Of a stretch of 64,000 nt of DNA, positions 34,427-45,068 are shown piece by piece. The notes under the pieces were generated by a model. That model worked only from the letters and a program-made list of their open reading frames with translations. It did no database searches and was not told the origin of the DNA. The DNA is from Auricularia sp. M13 (Eukaryota > Basidiomycota > Agaricomycetes > Auriculariales > Auriculariaceae). The DNA is taken from positions 3,534,001-3,598,000 of the forward strand of contig CM073198.1 of the NCBI GenBank assembly GCA_037042915.1, written 5' to 3'. The stretch's first letter is position 1. Every line of letters begins with the position of its first letter. The translations under genes and the position numbers were made by a program.

Positions 34427-35399
34427 ATGGCGATTCTGCCGCGACGAAGCCCGATCGTGCCCGACGAGCTGCTGCGCTGCATCGTGCTGCACGCTTTAGC
34501 AGGCCATCTGCACGCGCTGTTCGACGACGCCGCGCGGCCGGCGTGGGACGGCCTGCTCGTGCTCACGCGCACCGCGCCCGGCCTGCACGATCTGGCGCTG
34601 CACGCGCTGCACCGCGCGCTGGGCACGCGCGCGCCGACGCGGAGGACGTGGAGGCCCGCCGCGCCGTTGCTGAGCACCGCGCTGCCCAAGGACGTCCGCC
34701 GCAAGCTGCGCTTCATACGGCGGTTATGCGCCGCAGACCCCGATCGCACGCGCGCACAGAAGATCAAGAGCCTCGCTGCGTTTTGCGTCGAGAACCGCGA
34801 TGCGAACTCGGAGCTTGCAAAGGCCTATGTCGTCTACTACGCTGCCCTCGCTATGATTCACCACCGTGCGCACCGTGAGGCCGTGCGCGCGCTGCAGGAG
34901 TCGTTGCGGTATTGTGCGATGGTGCGGCCTGTCGAGCTGGCGGAACTGCTGCAGTCGGTGGTATTACGACGATTAGAGGAGCTGCGAATCGGTGAGCACA
35001 ATGATGACTGAGATGAGATTTAAGTGCTGACGATTCCCAGCGTTGCAACTAGATTCTGTGGCGCAAAAGCTTTTCAAGAGCTTTTTGCTTCCTCGCGACC
35101 AGGTGCGTTTTCCGACAGCGTTCATGCGCATTTCTCACGCTTCGCGTCTGCAGGCCATTCCCACGCTGGCACGTTGCCTTGAAGTACTAGAAAGATGCAA
35201 AGACATAAGAACATGGCAGCTCGACGTATGTGCATGTTGTTGCATCGATTGACACGGGGGACTGACCAATAATGCCTAGGTTGGTGGTCTGCCACGACTT
35301 TTGGCCATGATGCGGGATAACGAGCAGTACGCTCCCGAGGATGCTCTCCGGCGCCGGGCTGGAGCATTACTGGTCAAATGGAAACGACGAGACTCATGA
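34427..35399 (+). CDS. Unknown helical protein (272 aa), 4 exons
   Basis: Exons are 34427-34991, 35041-35102, 35154-35225 and 35280-35399, with introns of 49-54 nt and consistent phase. The ATG at 34427 (MAILPRRSPIVPDELLRCIV) is the first in frame. The protein is almost all alpha-helical by sequence and rich in Leu, Ala, Arg and His. The opening PIVPDELLRCIVLHAL resembles the start of an F-box-like or BTB-associated helix, but no motif is convincing. The C-terminal part (LEVLERCKDIRTWQLD, LPRLLAMMRDNEQYAPEDALRRRAG, LLVKWKRRDS) resembles the end of a TFIIS N-terminal/LW-type helical bundle, in which a terminal KW is common. That likeness is weak. The gene is in tandem with the Kap121-like gene 360 bp downstream. 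Function unknown. Confidence 0.65.
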
Positions 35400-35758
35400 C
35401 AGGGCCAGTTATATCTGGGACTTTAATGCTACTGCATAACTGCGCCGGTGTGGCAAGCATCAGGAGAGTTCCGAAACGGGACATCCGCTCGGTTATCACG
35501 GCACCATATAAGCCATCGATACAGCACATGCGCATGCGATCGTCTGAGAGACGCGATAATACCTTGTAGCATAGGAAAAGGATGTAAAATGGGAAACCAT
35601 CTGTGGCAAAAGAATCATATCTAGGTCGGGAGGAACGGCATGGTGACGCGCGCTTCGGGCTGGGTTGCAATTGGCGCGTCGACTTTGGCCGTCAGCCACA
35701 CGTTTTGCGCTCGTCCCCGTCCCGCACCGCGACCGCCATTCCCTGATTTTTACTGATA
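35400..35758. other. Promoter region of the Kap121-like gene
   Basis: 359 bp between two plus-strand genes. No ORF of interest. It should hold the terminator of the unknown gene and the promoter of the karyopherin. Confidence 0.45.
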
Positions 35759-38700
35759 ATGAGCAACATGCAGCCCATCGTCCCGCCCGAAGTGAGCAAC
35801 GAGCTCGCCCAAATCCTGTCCAATCTCGTCCTGGGCGACAACGAGATACGCAAAAGGTGCGGGCACGGCGAGCGCGGCGGCCGCGGCGGGCGACGCTGAC
35901 CGGGGATACATCGCAGCGCCGAGCAGGCCGTCGACGAGCGGCTGCAGCAGACGCCCGAGCTGTACCTGCTGGCGCTGGCGCAATTCGCGCGGATGGCAGA
36001 CACGCACGTGGTGAGCGCCGTTCAGTCAGTCGCCGTCGCCGGCTGACACGGCGAGCAGATGCGCTCGTTCTCGCTGGTGCTCCTGCGGCGGCTGCTCTTC
36101 CGGCCGCTGCCCTTCACGCAGGGCATGCCGCGGCAGGTGCTGTACGACCACCTGTCCGAGCAGACGCGCGACACGCTCGAGCGCGTGCTGCTCTCGTGTC
36201 TGCAGCACGAGCCCGACGACGGCGTGCGCAAGAAGGTCGCCGACACCATCTGCGACCTCGCCAAGGGCTCGCTCGACCGCGGCCGCCCCTGGGAGGCGCT
36301 CCAGGTCCAGACGTTCACCGCGACCCGCTCGCCCAACGCCGGCCACCGCGAGGCCGCCTACCGCATCTTCACCTACGTCCCCCAGCTCGCCCTCAACCAG
36401 GAGATGAACGCCGTCATCGACGTCTTTGACCGCGGCTTGCAGGATCCCGAGAGTCTCCAGGTAAGTAAAAGCGCGCGCCGCGATCGGCAGCCCCTATGCC
36501 GTGACTCTAATTCATTCATTCATTCATTCGCTCGCGCAGGTCCGCCTATCTGCCCTGCGTGCCGCTACCAACTACCTCAGTGCTGCCGACGCCGAGACGA
36601 AGGCACGGGCGGGCAGACTTATGGTCTTGATGCTTGATGTAAGGATATCGAATTCTTGATCATCGTCGTTGTCCTTACGTCCTGTTCCCCAGACGCTCCC
36701 GCCCCTGCCACCAACCCATCTCCCACCATTTATCAACGCTGTCATCGCGCTCGCATCGACAGATCCTACGCTCTTCGCGCCTCATTTGAAAGCCCTGCTG
36801 AATTTCTTACCGCCGCTTATCTTACCCTCTGCTAATGAATCCCAACCGACGCCAACCTCCTCGCATCCGTTCCCGCCGCCCGTTGCTGGAAATACTGCGG
36901 CGGATGCCAGAGACGAAGATAAAGAGCTCACACGCAAGGCCGCCGTCGAGCTCATGGTTACCCTGAGCGAGTCGAAGGCGTCTATGGTCAAGCGGGTCGA
37001 CGGATGGGCCCAAATCCTCGTCCGCGCGTGCCTCGAAGGCATGGGCGAAATTGAGGACGACCCCGACTGGGAAAACGTCGAGGTTAGTCGGTGTTCTTGG
37101 TCGCTTGGTGCTGGATTCTGACCGTAATGGGGTATGCAGCCGTCCGAGGAGACGGTTGAAGCCGACTACCAGGTGTACGAGCAAGCGCTGGACCGCGTGG
37201 CCATCGCGCTGGGCGGCAAGCCCGTGCTTCCCGTCGCGTTCCAGTTCATCCCTGCGATGCTGCAGTCGCACGATTGGAAGCACCGGCACGCGGGCCTTAT
37301 CGCCATCGCGTGTCTCGCCGAGGGAACCGCGTCGGTGTGTATTGTGTCTACGACGCGAATTGGACTGTTTGCTCACGCCCAGGATCGCATAGATGCTGGT
37401 CAACGAGCTCGCGAAGATCGTGCAGTGCGTGCCGCTCGTTGCTTTTCTCCCACGCTGAATGAATCTTATTGTACCCCTGCAGGCTCGTGTGCCCGCTGTT
37501 CCAGGATTCGCACCCGCGCGTGCGGTGGGCCGCGTGTCAGTGCATGTGCGTATTGCGTCAGAGTGTTCGCGTCTGAATCGCAAGTTAATGAGTTTACAGT
37601 GGACAGCTCTGTTCAGATCTCGAGGTAGGCATTCTAGCCCGCATCCATCCATCTCCAATCCAGCCCATTCAATGCTAACGTCATATTGCGCAGGACGCCA
37701 TCCAGGACACCTACCACTCGCAGGTCCTCGCCGCTTTGATCCCCACCCTCGAAGCACCCGAACCTCGGTATGCTTTCGGTCGTCGTTGTGTTTTTTCTCT
37801 TCCCTGGGTGCTGACGCTCACTCATAGGGTGCACTCGCATGCCGCCGCAGCCCTGATCAACTTCTGCGAGGGCGTCGAGCCCGAGACACTCAAGCCGTAC
37901 CTCGAGCTCCTCATCCCGCGTCTTCTGCGGCTGATCGCGCCGGGGAACAAGCGGTATGTGCAGGAGCAGGCTATCACGACGCTCGCCATGGTGGCCGATG
38001 CCAGCGAGGCTGTCTTCGCGCAGGTAAGGGAGCATTTTGTTGAGGCAGGGTCGGACACATCTTAATGCCGTCGCGCAGTACTACTCGACGTTCATGCCGC
38101 TGCTGTTCGATATCCTGCGTAATGCGACCGGGCCCGAGCATGTTAAGCTGCGGTGCAAGGCGATGGAGTGTGGCGGGCTCATCGGTGGGCTGCACATCCT
38201 CCCTGTGTGTGCCGTCCTGAAGCTCCTTTCTGCTCGTTGCAGCTATTGCTGTCGGCCGCGATGTGTTCCGGCCGGACTCGCAGCAGTTTATCGAGCTGCT
38301 GCTGAATATCCAAAGTGGGTTCTAAGCGACAAGCGTGACTGCAGCTCTGACCCTGATCCTGCGTTTAGATTCGAATCAAGGGCAAGACGCACAGCTCTCG
38401 ACGTACATTACAGCGACGTGGGGCAAGCTATGCCAGGCACTTGGCCCTGAGTTCGCGCAGGTGCTTCCCGTCGTCATGCCCGCGCTGCTGCAACAGGCGT
38501 CCGCAAAGGCCGACGTCGAGTTCGTCTGTATGTGGCATTTCTGCAGACCTGTTAACTTGAGCTGACTTCGTCGTGGTTCAGCGGACACCGACAACGATAA
38601 ACTGAAATACACGGAGGACAACGGCTGGGAAGTCCTCAGCATGGATGGACAGGAAGTCGCGATTCGGACGTCCTTGATCGAGGATAAGCTGCATGCACTG

Positions 38701-39332
38701 GAAATGCTCGTCGTGCACTGCTCGACGCTCGGTCCAAAATTCCAGCCGTACATCGCGCCGACGCTTGAAATTGCGCTGCCTGGCTTACGGTTCTACTTCC
38801 ACGACGGCGTGCGGGAAGCATGCGCAATGTCAGTCGGCTACTTGTTCGTGACGAGATTATGCGACTAACTATCTCGTTGTCGTCCAGGCTGCTCCCGTTA
38901 TTGCTGGCGTCCGCAAAACAGTCCGACTCGCTCACGCCTGAGATGGCGCGCGCGGTCCTGACGACGGTCGGGGCGTGCATTGTGCAGGAAAACGACACAT
39001 CCTTCCTGATGTCGCTGTACAAGTGCTTCACGGACGCGGTCAAGGTGCTCGGCGGGACGCAGGTCGTCGAGCCCGAGCTGGGCGAGAGCATCCTGAAGGC
39101 GACACAGAACCACCTGCAGGTGATCGCGCAGAAGCGCAAGGCGCGCCGGCCGGACGAGGACGAGTTGACAGACCTCGCGTACGTCGAGGAGAACGAGGAT
39201 TACGCGCTCGACGAGATGGCCAAGATGCTCAAGTACATATTCGACCCCAACCACCCGCTCATCATCGCCGTCGCGAGCGTCAAGGACCTCGGCCAGAGGC
39301 ATCACTGGGAGGCCGCCGCCAACGGGAACTGA
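35759..39332 (+). CDS. KAP121: Importin beta-3/Kap121-like karyopherin, 16 exons, short C-terminus (898 aa)
   Basis: Nuclear import receptor that carries ribosomal proteins and other cargo through the pore with Ran-GTP. Exons: 35759-35856, 35917-36010, 36059-36460, 36540-36638, 36693-37082, 37140-37334, 37393-37424, 37483-37545, 37600-37624, 37694-37767, 37828-38023, 38079-38184, 38243-38314, 38369-38527, 38582-38828, 38888-39332. The joined protein is a HEAT-repeat solenoid with the family blocks AEQAVDERLQQTPELYLLALAQF, LFQDSHPRVRWAACQ then CIGQLCSDLE, ALIPTLEAPEPRVHSHAAAA and ATWGKLCQALGPEF, and DDGWEVL-type text (EDNGWEVLSMDGQE). Known members have about 1,090 residues; this one stops after SVKDLGQRHHW, so about 190 C-terminal residues (the last HEAT repeats) seem absent. 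Intron 3 carries an (ATTC)5 run. Confidence 0.88.
36510..36529. repeat. (ATTC)5 microsatellite in an intron of the Kap121-like gene
   Basis: Five perfect tetranucleotide copies just upstream of the acceptor of intron 3. The reverse complement occurs in the 3' flank of the same gene (39354-39370). Confidence 0.85.
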
Positions 39333-40339
39333 AAATTTGAGAGAGAAGTAAGGAATGAATGAATGAATGCTAGGATGTTGTATATCGTATCGTATAACGG
39401 GCCTTCTGTGCTTTCGAACTTGCTGACTGACTGACTATTCCTGCTTATTCACTAGTCTTTTCCCTTTCGTGGCCATTCGGTTAGTTCGCCATTACACTTT
39501 GCGCGTCCAAGCGTCCTCCGAGGAACGCCGAGGCGAGCGATCGAGCTTCTGGTCCTCCCTCCGATTCACCTCTTGTGACGTTTCCGGGCTTTGTGTCCAA
39601 GTGTTAGCAAACCTGATAACCTCGGTGCGAGAGGAAATCACGCTCAGCTTGAAGCAGATATGAAAAATGGTGCATGACGTTGAGGGCTTGGTACGGTATC
39701 AACACTACCTCTCTGGTCCCGTCCGGGGTTGCGACGCGATGAATGACCTACTGCAGGCGGAGACGTTCCCGGAGACACCCTAACCCATCTCCACTTGCCT
39801 GTCGCAGAAATCCGCGCTGGCTTGCGAAATGCGTCCAGCCTAACTGGTGCTTTGCCACGACATATCCGCGTACTTATTTGCGGGCGACATAGTCTGATAT
39901 GGGACACACGTAGTTTTATTCTCAGTTGTGCGTGTAACGATGAGGTCAAGATGAGGTCATGCCCAAGAGCAGAATGATAACTCAGGGCGCTGCACATGGA
40001 TGCAGCACATAGAAGCCGAATCACGGGCAATGCAGTATGGGAGCAAACCGCCTTTGTTAAATTTGTAAGTAACTGTCGAAGCGATAGGCCTGAGTATGTC
40101 GATTTGTTAGTGGCAAAAGCGTCATGAGCAAAATTTACTCACGTGACCGTGCGAAAGACCGCAATAAAATGCGCACCCTGCAGTTGTAACTCGCACACAT
40201 ACGAAAGCGGTCTATCGTGAGATATTTCCAAGCGCTTGACCTAAAGCCCTGCGTCAGGGTGCCCTACGTATTGCGCGCACGAAGTAGACTCGGCGTAAGT
40301 ACGCACGATGATACTAGAGGAAAATTCAGACGGCAGGCG
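39333..40339. other. Convergent intergenic region between KAP121 and homeodomain-like copy 2
   Basis: 1.0 kb with no supportable gene. It begins with a (GAAT)4 run at 39354-39370, probably in the 3' UTR of the karyopherin. The remainder is AT-richer than its surroundings. Confidence 0.45.
39354..39370. repeat. (GAAT)n microsatellite in the 3' flank of the Kap121-like gene
   Basis: Four tetranucleotide units plus one base, 22 bp after the stop codon; complementary to the (ATTC)5 run in intron 3. Confidence 0.85.
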
Positions 40340-41499
40340 TCAAGCGCGGTTGATGAAATCGTAAAGCGGAAATTGGCGAAAGATTTCTGGGGCATAAACG
40401 CGAGCAGCCTTAGTCAAGCAAGTGTAAAGCGCTCGAGGAATCATAACACAATCCGGAGCAGGTCCAAGCAACCAGGGAGGGACAGAATCATCGCGGACGT
40501 GCAAGGCAGGTTCGAGATTATGAGCATGAGGATACTTTGACGGGAATGACAGAAAATCGGCGGGCGTATCGGCACACCAGGCGGACACAGTGTGTTGGCT
40601 CGGAGCAGAAGAATGCGCAGGACTGCGGATAGGATTTAAGGGCTGACGAAGGTGCGAGGTAGGCGGGTGGCTCGTGTCCAGAACACTCGAAAGCAAAGCA
40701 CGTGTAGGTACGGGAGCAGGAGGAACCGGTGAATGGAACTGTCCGGCGTCAGGCAGGAGCGGACGAATATCAGAGGGATCTTGCAACCAGCTGCTAGTCG
40801 TACGAGAAGATGGACTGGGGAGGGAAGTGGTGGGTTCTAACGGCGCATTTCTGGCTTCAGACACAGAGATATCGCCCAGGCGTGACTTCGTGTTGGCGTT
40901 GCGTGGTTTGGCCAAGTCAACGAGCGTCAGAGCAGCGGACGTCAGAGCAGCGGACAGGGATGAGTTCGAGGGTAAGAACGCGTCCGAAGGTTCAAGCTTC
41001 ACGACGGGATCTTCCATCTTGTCATCTTCGTCTCCAGCTAAGAGCGGTGTACCGAGAGCAAGTGCGTATTCAGGCAGACTGGAATCTTGTCCCTTCTGAC
41101 GAGTAAACCAGGTATGAACAGCCTGAGCAACAAGTCATGAGGGGCAGGGAGACAATTAAGCTCGCATTTGCGTACTGCTGGTTCAATGCCGCGTGCTGTC
41201 GCCCATTGTCTCCTGGAGTGCACTGTTGGAACGCGTGGATACGCTTTCCAGATAGTCTTGAGCTCTTGGATATAAACTAAATGCAGCGGGCAATAAGTCC
41301 TCTTCTTTGGTGTGGTTAAAGCCTTGCGTTTCTTGCGACGGCCCTTGGCCTTCGTCGGCGGCGGTTTCTTCTCCGCGACAGGCGCGGATTCGGGCTCGGG
41401 CTCTGAGGGCTCGAGCACATAGCCGTCGGGAACGATACCGCCGTAGAAGGCGCCATAAACATTAATAGCGTCAGGAAACGGATGGCGGCAGGAGGTCAT
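40340..41499 (-). CDS. Divergent homeodomain-like protein, copy 2 (368 aa)
   Basis: Exons are 41499-41176 and 41122-40340, with a 53-nt phase-0 intron at exactly the same protein position as in copy 1 (after EPA). The N-terminus MTSCRHPFPDAINVYGAF parallels copy 1. A basic K/R-rich stretch (GRRKKRKA) precedes the homeodomain-like helices LKTIWKAYPRVPTVHSRR and AVHTWFTRQKGQD. The C-terminus repeats the conserved PPWLLGPAPDCVMIPRALY and IFRQFPLYDFINRA. The middle is Ser/Pro/Thr-rich and poorly conserved. Both copies have 368 residues. It is probably a nuclear DNA-binding protein. The Asn of the usual WFxN motif is replaced (WFTR), so binding may differ from classical homeodomains. It lies about 39 kb from copy 1 in the opposite orientation. 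Its upstream region carries a 23-bp direct repeat (41648-41696). Confidence 0.75.
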
Positions 41500-41730
41500 G
41501 GCGGTTGGGAGGAGAGAGTGTGTCGGATGTAAATCGGGACGCGACGTGCACGTGCGTCGCGTTTGAATCCGTTTGAATCCGCGTTACAGTGGTACAACCT
41601 ATATTCCCGGGATATTGCAGCGAAAAATACAGATCATGAATTCGTTCCGCGTTACAGTAATGCCATACTTATTCGCGTTACAGTAATGCCATACTTCTAA
41701 TGAAAGTTGACCCCATGCTCCATCAGGTGC
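41500..41730. promoter_or_regulatory. Upstream region of homeodomain-like copy 2, overlapping the GH18 3' end
   Basis: Contains three copies of cgcgttacagt (41580-41590, 41648-41658, 41674-41684) and a tandem gtttgaatcc pair (41561-41580). Both genes are on the minus strand, so this is the only promoter space for copy 2 before the GH18 stop at 41731. Confidence 0.45.
41648..41696. repeat. Direct repeat of 23 bp, period 26
   Basis: Two perfect copies of a 23-bp unit beginning cgcgttacagtaatgcc, at 41648-41670 and 41674-41696. A shorter third copy of the first 11 bp lies at 41580-41590. Confidence 0.85.
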
Positions 41731-43305
41731 TCAGACAGGGAAGGCGCTCCCCCGAACAGCGGATATCCACTGTGCGTTCGCGTTCGGATACTATGTATTT
41801 ATGCATTCAGGTTCAGTTAGCAGACCGAAATCTCAACACGCACCTGCCAAGCCATGACACCTGCGTTCCAGCCCTTGCTCTTCGCCTGCGAGACACACTG
41901 GGCAAGAGTCGAAGTGGGCAGGATGCCATTGTTAGCGTCTCCCGCGCCGGCAGGCTGGTTATCCGATGTCAATGAAAGCCCGCGCAGTCGATCTGAAAAC
42001 AGACCTTGCCAATGACTATCTTGTTTAACGGAACGCCACTGCATGCATGTAAGCGTTCATGCCAGGAGATAGAAGAAAGCTGGACGTCATGCCTTGCTGC
42101 GATCTCAAACAGCGAAGACTTGGGCCATTGTGCGCCAGACTGGTTGAGCAAGGTGTCGCACCTGCTCTGACCATTAGCAGAGCTCTGATAAGGGATGTGG
42201 AAGGAAACCCCACGTGTTGTAGTCGTTCTGGTTGTAGAACTGGATGTTGTACCAGTCGATGAGGTTGCCGACGGCGTTGTGGACCTTCAAGTAGCCACCT
42301 CCACCCCAAACTATGGGACGACGGTCAGTTGTGTTTCTGAGTTGCTGAGAAAGACCTATGCCAAGACTTACTGCCTGGGCTGAACCTACGAGACGCAAGT
42401 TAAAGAGGCGACCGGACGTACAACAGCATTTACATACCATGGGGCAACCGCTGCAATTCCACGTTAGTCTTCTACAAGGCATATCCTCTGTGCAAAATTC
42501 TCACGAGCATGGGTGATTATGTACTGCGGCGCCGGGAGCGCAGCGCGAAGCGCCTTCGTAAAGTCGATGAGCCAGTTCTGGGAGACCGTAAGATGTCTAT
42601 GAGAGCATTCAATCCGGATGAACTACCTCAGCGCTTCCAGATTGCGAATCGAACGCATTGAAATCCTGGATCGAGTTTTACAAGTGCGACTACCATCATT
42701 TTGGCAAGGTATACCTCATAGTCGACGTCCACGCCTTCCAAGTTGTACTGCTTTACGAAGTTCGCCAGGTTGGTAGCGACCGTCGCGGGATTTGTGCCAG
42801 CCGAGGTAGGGACCTCGGATGAGCCTGAAAATCGATAAGAGATACGGAGCAGTTGCGAAATGCGGCGTACCAAAGGCAGAGACAACAACCTTGATGCCAG
42901 CGGCATTGTAAGCGGCCTTCAGCTCCGCGCGTTGAGCATCCGTCAACCAGACCCAGGCCTGGACGTTGTCCCAGGGACCGGCCGTAATCCAGAATGCGAG
43001 GTTAAGCACGTTCCATCCCCTAAGTTGGTCGACAGTGGGGAACCCGTTGTTGGCATTTTGCCCTGTTTGGATACGATTAGCAGGTTGAACACACGAGCCA
43101 AACACCCTGACATTTGTCGTGGTACACCCTGAGAATCCCAAGATCAGCTTCCTCAAGCCAACGCAAGAGATATGACGGCTTACACCCAGTGGGGAGCTGC
43201 TGGCGCACGCGCTGCCAGTGTGGAGTTGAGTGCCGCCGGCGTCGGAGCAGCGATCGCGGACGCGATGCACGACAGGAGCGAGGCGAAGACGGCAAGGGCT
43301 TGCAT
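41731..43305 (-). CDS. Secreted GH18 glycoside hydrolase (chitinase-like), 13 exons, 318 aa
   Basis: Exons: 43305-43184, 43128-43106, 43062-42871, 42824-42715, 42665-42627, 42577-42505, 42450-42438, 42385-42372, 42310-42214, 42161-42093, 42038-42005, 41954-41844, 41790-41731. All phases join. The signal peptide is MQALAVFASLLSCIASAIAA. The GH18 catalytic motif DxxDxDxE appears as LEGVDVDYE, with the acid E149 at the end of exon 4. Other family blocks are VVSAFGSSEVPTSAGT, DFNAFDSQSGSAE, YIITHAPVAPWFSPG, LIDWYNIQFYNQ and VSQAKSKGWNAGVMAWQ. The enzyme should act outside the cell on chitin or N-glycan GlcNAc linkages; mushrooms have many such genes for wall remodelling. Exons 7 and 8 are only 13 and 14 nt yet encode the conserved PVAPWFSPG. 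The intron between exons 10 and 11 seems to use a GC donor (aag|gcatga). Confidence 0.9.
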
Positions 43306-44178
43306 CTCGTCGACGGTCTCCACTGGTGACGGGCGGCTGGGGAGGGGAGGATGAGCTCGGCCTGCAAAACCAGTGAGCTGGGCGTTTCTTCTTATATCGC
43401 CTGCCCAGAGACGGCGACACGGTGACGTGGCCGTGCGGTCTCACGATGCGCTCGAGCGCGCGCGAAGGAAGCAGCATGACAATACGGACCACATGCTGCC
43501 CGACAGACCCGCGCCCGACGAAAGGGGAAGATGACTTCCTGCGGCAGCTCTTGGGGGCGGGATTTAGGTCAAACATCAAGATGGAAGCGGTCATAGGGTT
43601 GGATTTCCAGGAGGATCTGGCGTCGACCATGAGGATTCCGACGATCTGGAATGCCTCTATCGGATGGGCGTGCCATACCCATGGCAACTGACCAAGAAAG
43701 TCTACGTTCAGCCCGTACCCCTTCGACATGAAATGCCAAATGAAGGCAGCGGTGGCAGGCTGCCACAATCTGAGCTTTTACACCGGTGCCGTCCAGTGCG
43801 CAGCCTTGTAGCCAAGTAGATGTAACGCATTAATCTCCATATCGGAGACAGTCATACTGCATCGAGCGAGCAACGCGTGCAAGCACGTCACGCGACAAGC
43901 AGAGTATCCCGAGTTCTCCGGATTGTCGGAAAGACTCGGCAAGCGAAACAAATGCTCGACGTCACGGCTGGCGATTCCACATGGTGGACAGGAGTCCACA
44001 AGAGCCCAAGACTTGGAAAGACACGAAAAGGATTCGAAGAGGCGACCGGGCAAGTGAAGCACTTATCAGAAGCTCGTTGACTTCTTCGATAAGGGGTGCA
44101 AATCGAGCAACCAGTGAGAAAGCAGAACTTCGTATGCAGCAATCACGTCGAGGCTCCATGTAGCCTATCTTGCAGCTC
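43306..44178. other. Upstream flank of the GH18 gene, no supportable gene
   Basis: Begins with the likely GH18 promoter. Minus-strand frames in 43780-44142 are open but lack motifs and may be decayed coding sequence. The right edge meets the inverted-repeat unit at 44179. Confidence 0.35.
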
Positions 44179-44929
44179 TACCATCCGACACCGGGAAGTG
44201 AAACACTTTATGATATCTCGCCACTGAGGCTTTCCCTTTCCTCCGGACCTTTTGCATCGTATTCCCAGGCATAAAATACAGGGGGGTAGACGTTTTTTTG
44301 GAGGGGAAATGTGCAAAGGACGACGAGCAATGCAATACACCAGGAAGTGAAATATTTCGGAAGCATCTGATGCATCAGCAATCGCCGCTCCGACCGCTCG
44401 GAACTCATTTCGTCCCCACTAGGAGTCTTCAGTAGAACGACGAAGGCGTCAATGTTGTATTCTTAACAGCTACCATGAAATCTCTGAAGTTTTTAATCCA
44501 CTTCCGGGCGCGAACTTCGAGGCTATGAAAGGTACCGAGCTCTGTTCCGAGCTTCCGAACATCGAGCTGGCTACCCCGTCGAGCACCCAACTGCGTTTGA
44601 GCCACATGCACGCAAAGGCAGCCTCCTGTGGGCTGTATATACACATTATAAACCATATTGAAGGGGTGGGAGGGGTACAGGGCGTAGGGGGAGGTGTAGG
44701 TTGCAAATGGTCGACTGCGTACACCACCATTCACACGACGGCGACGGCTCTGGTCACCGCTGCAAAGACATTTTCCCATCGGACACTTCAATATTGGGTA
44801 GCCTGCCCATTTCTGCATGTGTCTATATCAGCCCATGTGTCCACGATGTGTGAGTAGCGCGCTGAAGACGGAAAAGTGCGGAATATTTCACTTCCCGGGG
44901 GGCGTTTCACTTCCCGGTGTCGGATGGTA
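44179..44929. mobile_element. Inverted-repeat unit A (751 bp), probable non-autonomous DNA transposon
   Basis: A perfect 26-bp inverted repeat bounds the unit: 44179-44204 (taccatccgacaccgggaag...) and 44904-44929. A second inner pair of 14 bp, ggaagtgaaatatt (44342-44355) and its complement (44882-44895), is nested inside. On the right the two motifs are adjacent; on the left about 135 bp separates them, as if by an insertion. The interior has no transposase. No clear target-site duplication is visible. The termini share the pattern TAC...CCGGGAAG with unit B. Confidence 0.65.
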
Positions 44930-45068
44930 TCTTGGAGCTGTGGATTGCTATTCAGCTGAGGGGATGGACATTGCCAGATGGAGTGCTTACAAGGACGATA
45001 TCGTAGACCAACTGGACAGAAACAGAAGGCTGCACGGGCATTGACCAGCAGCGCAGAAGCACTGATGA

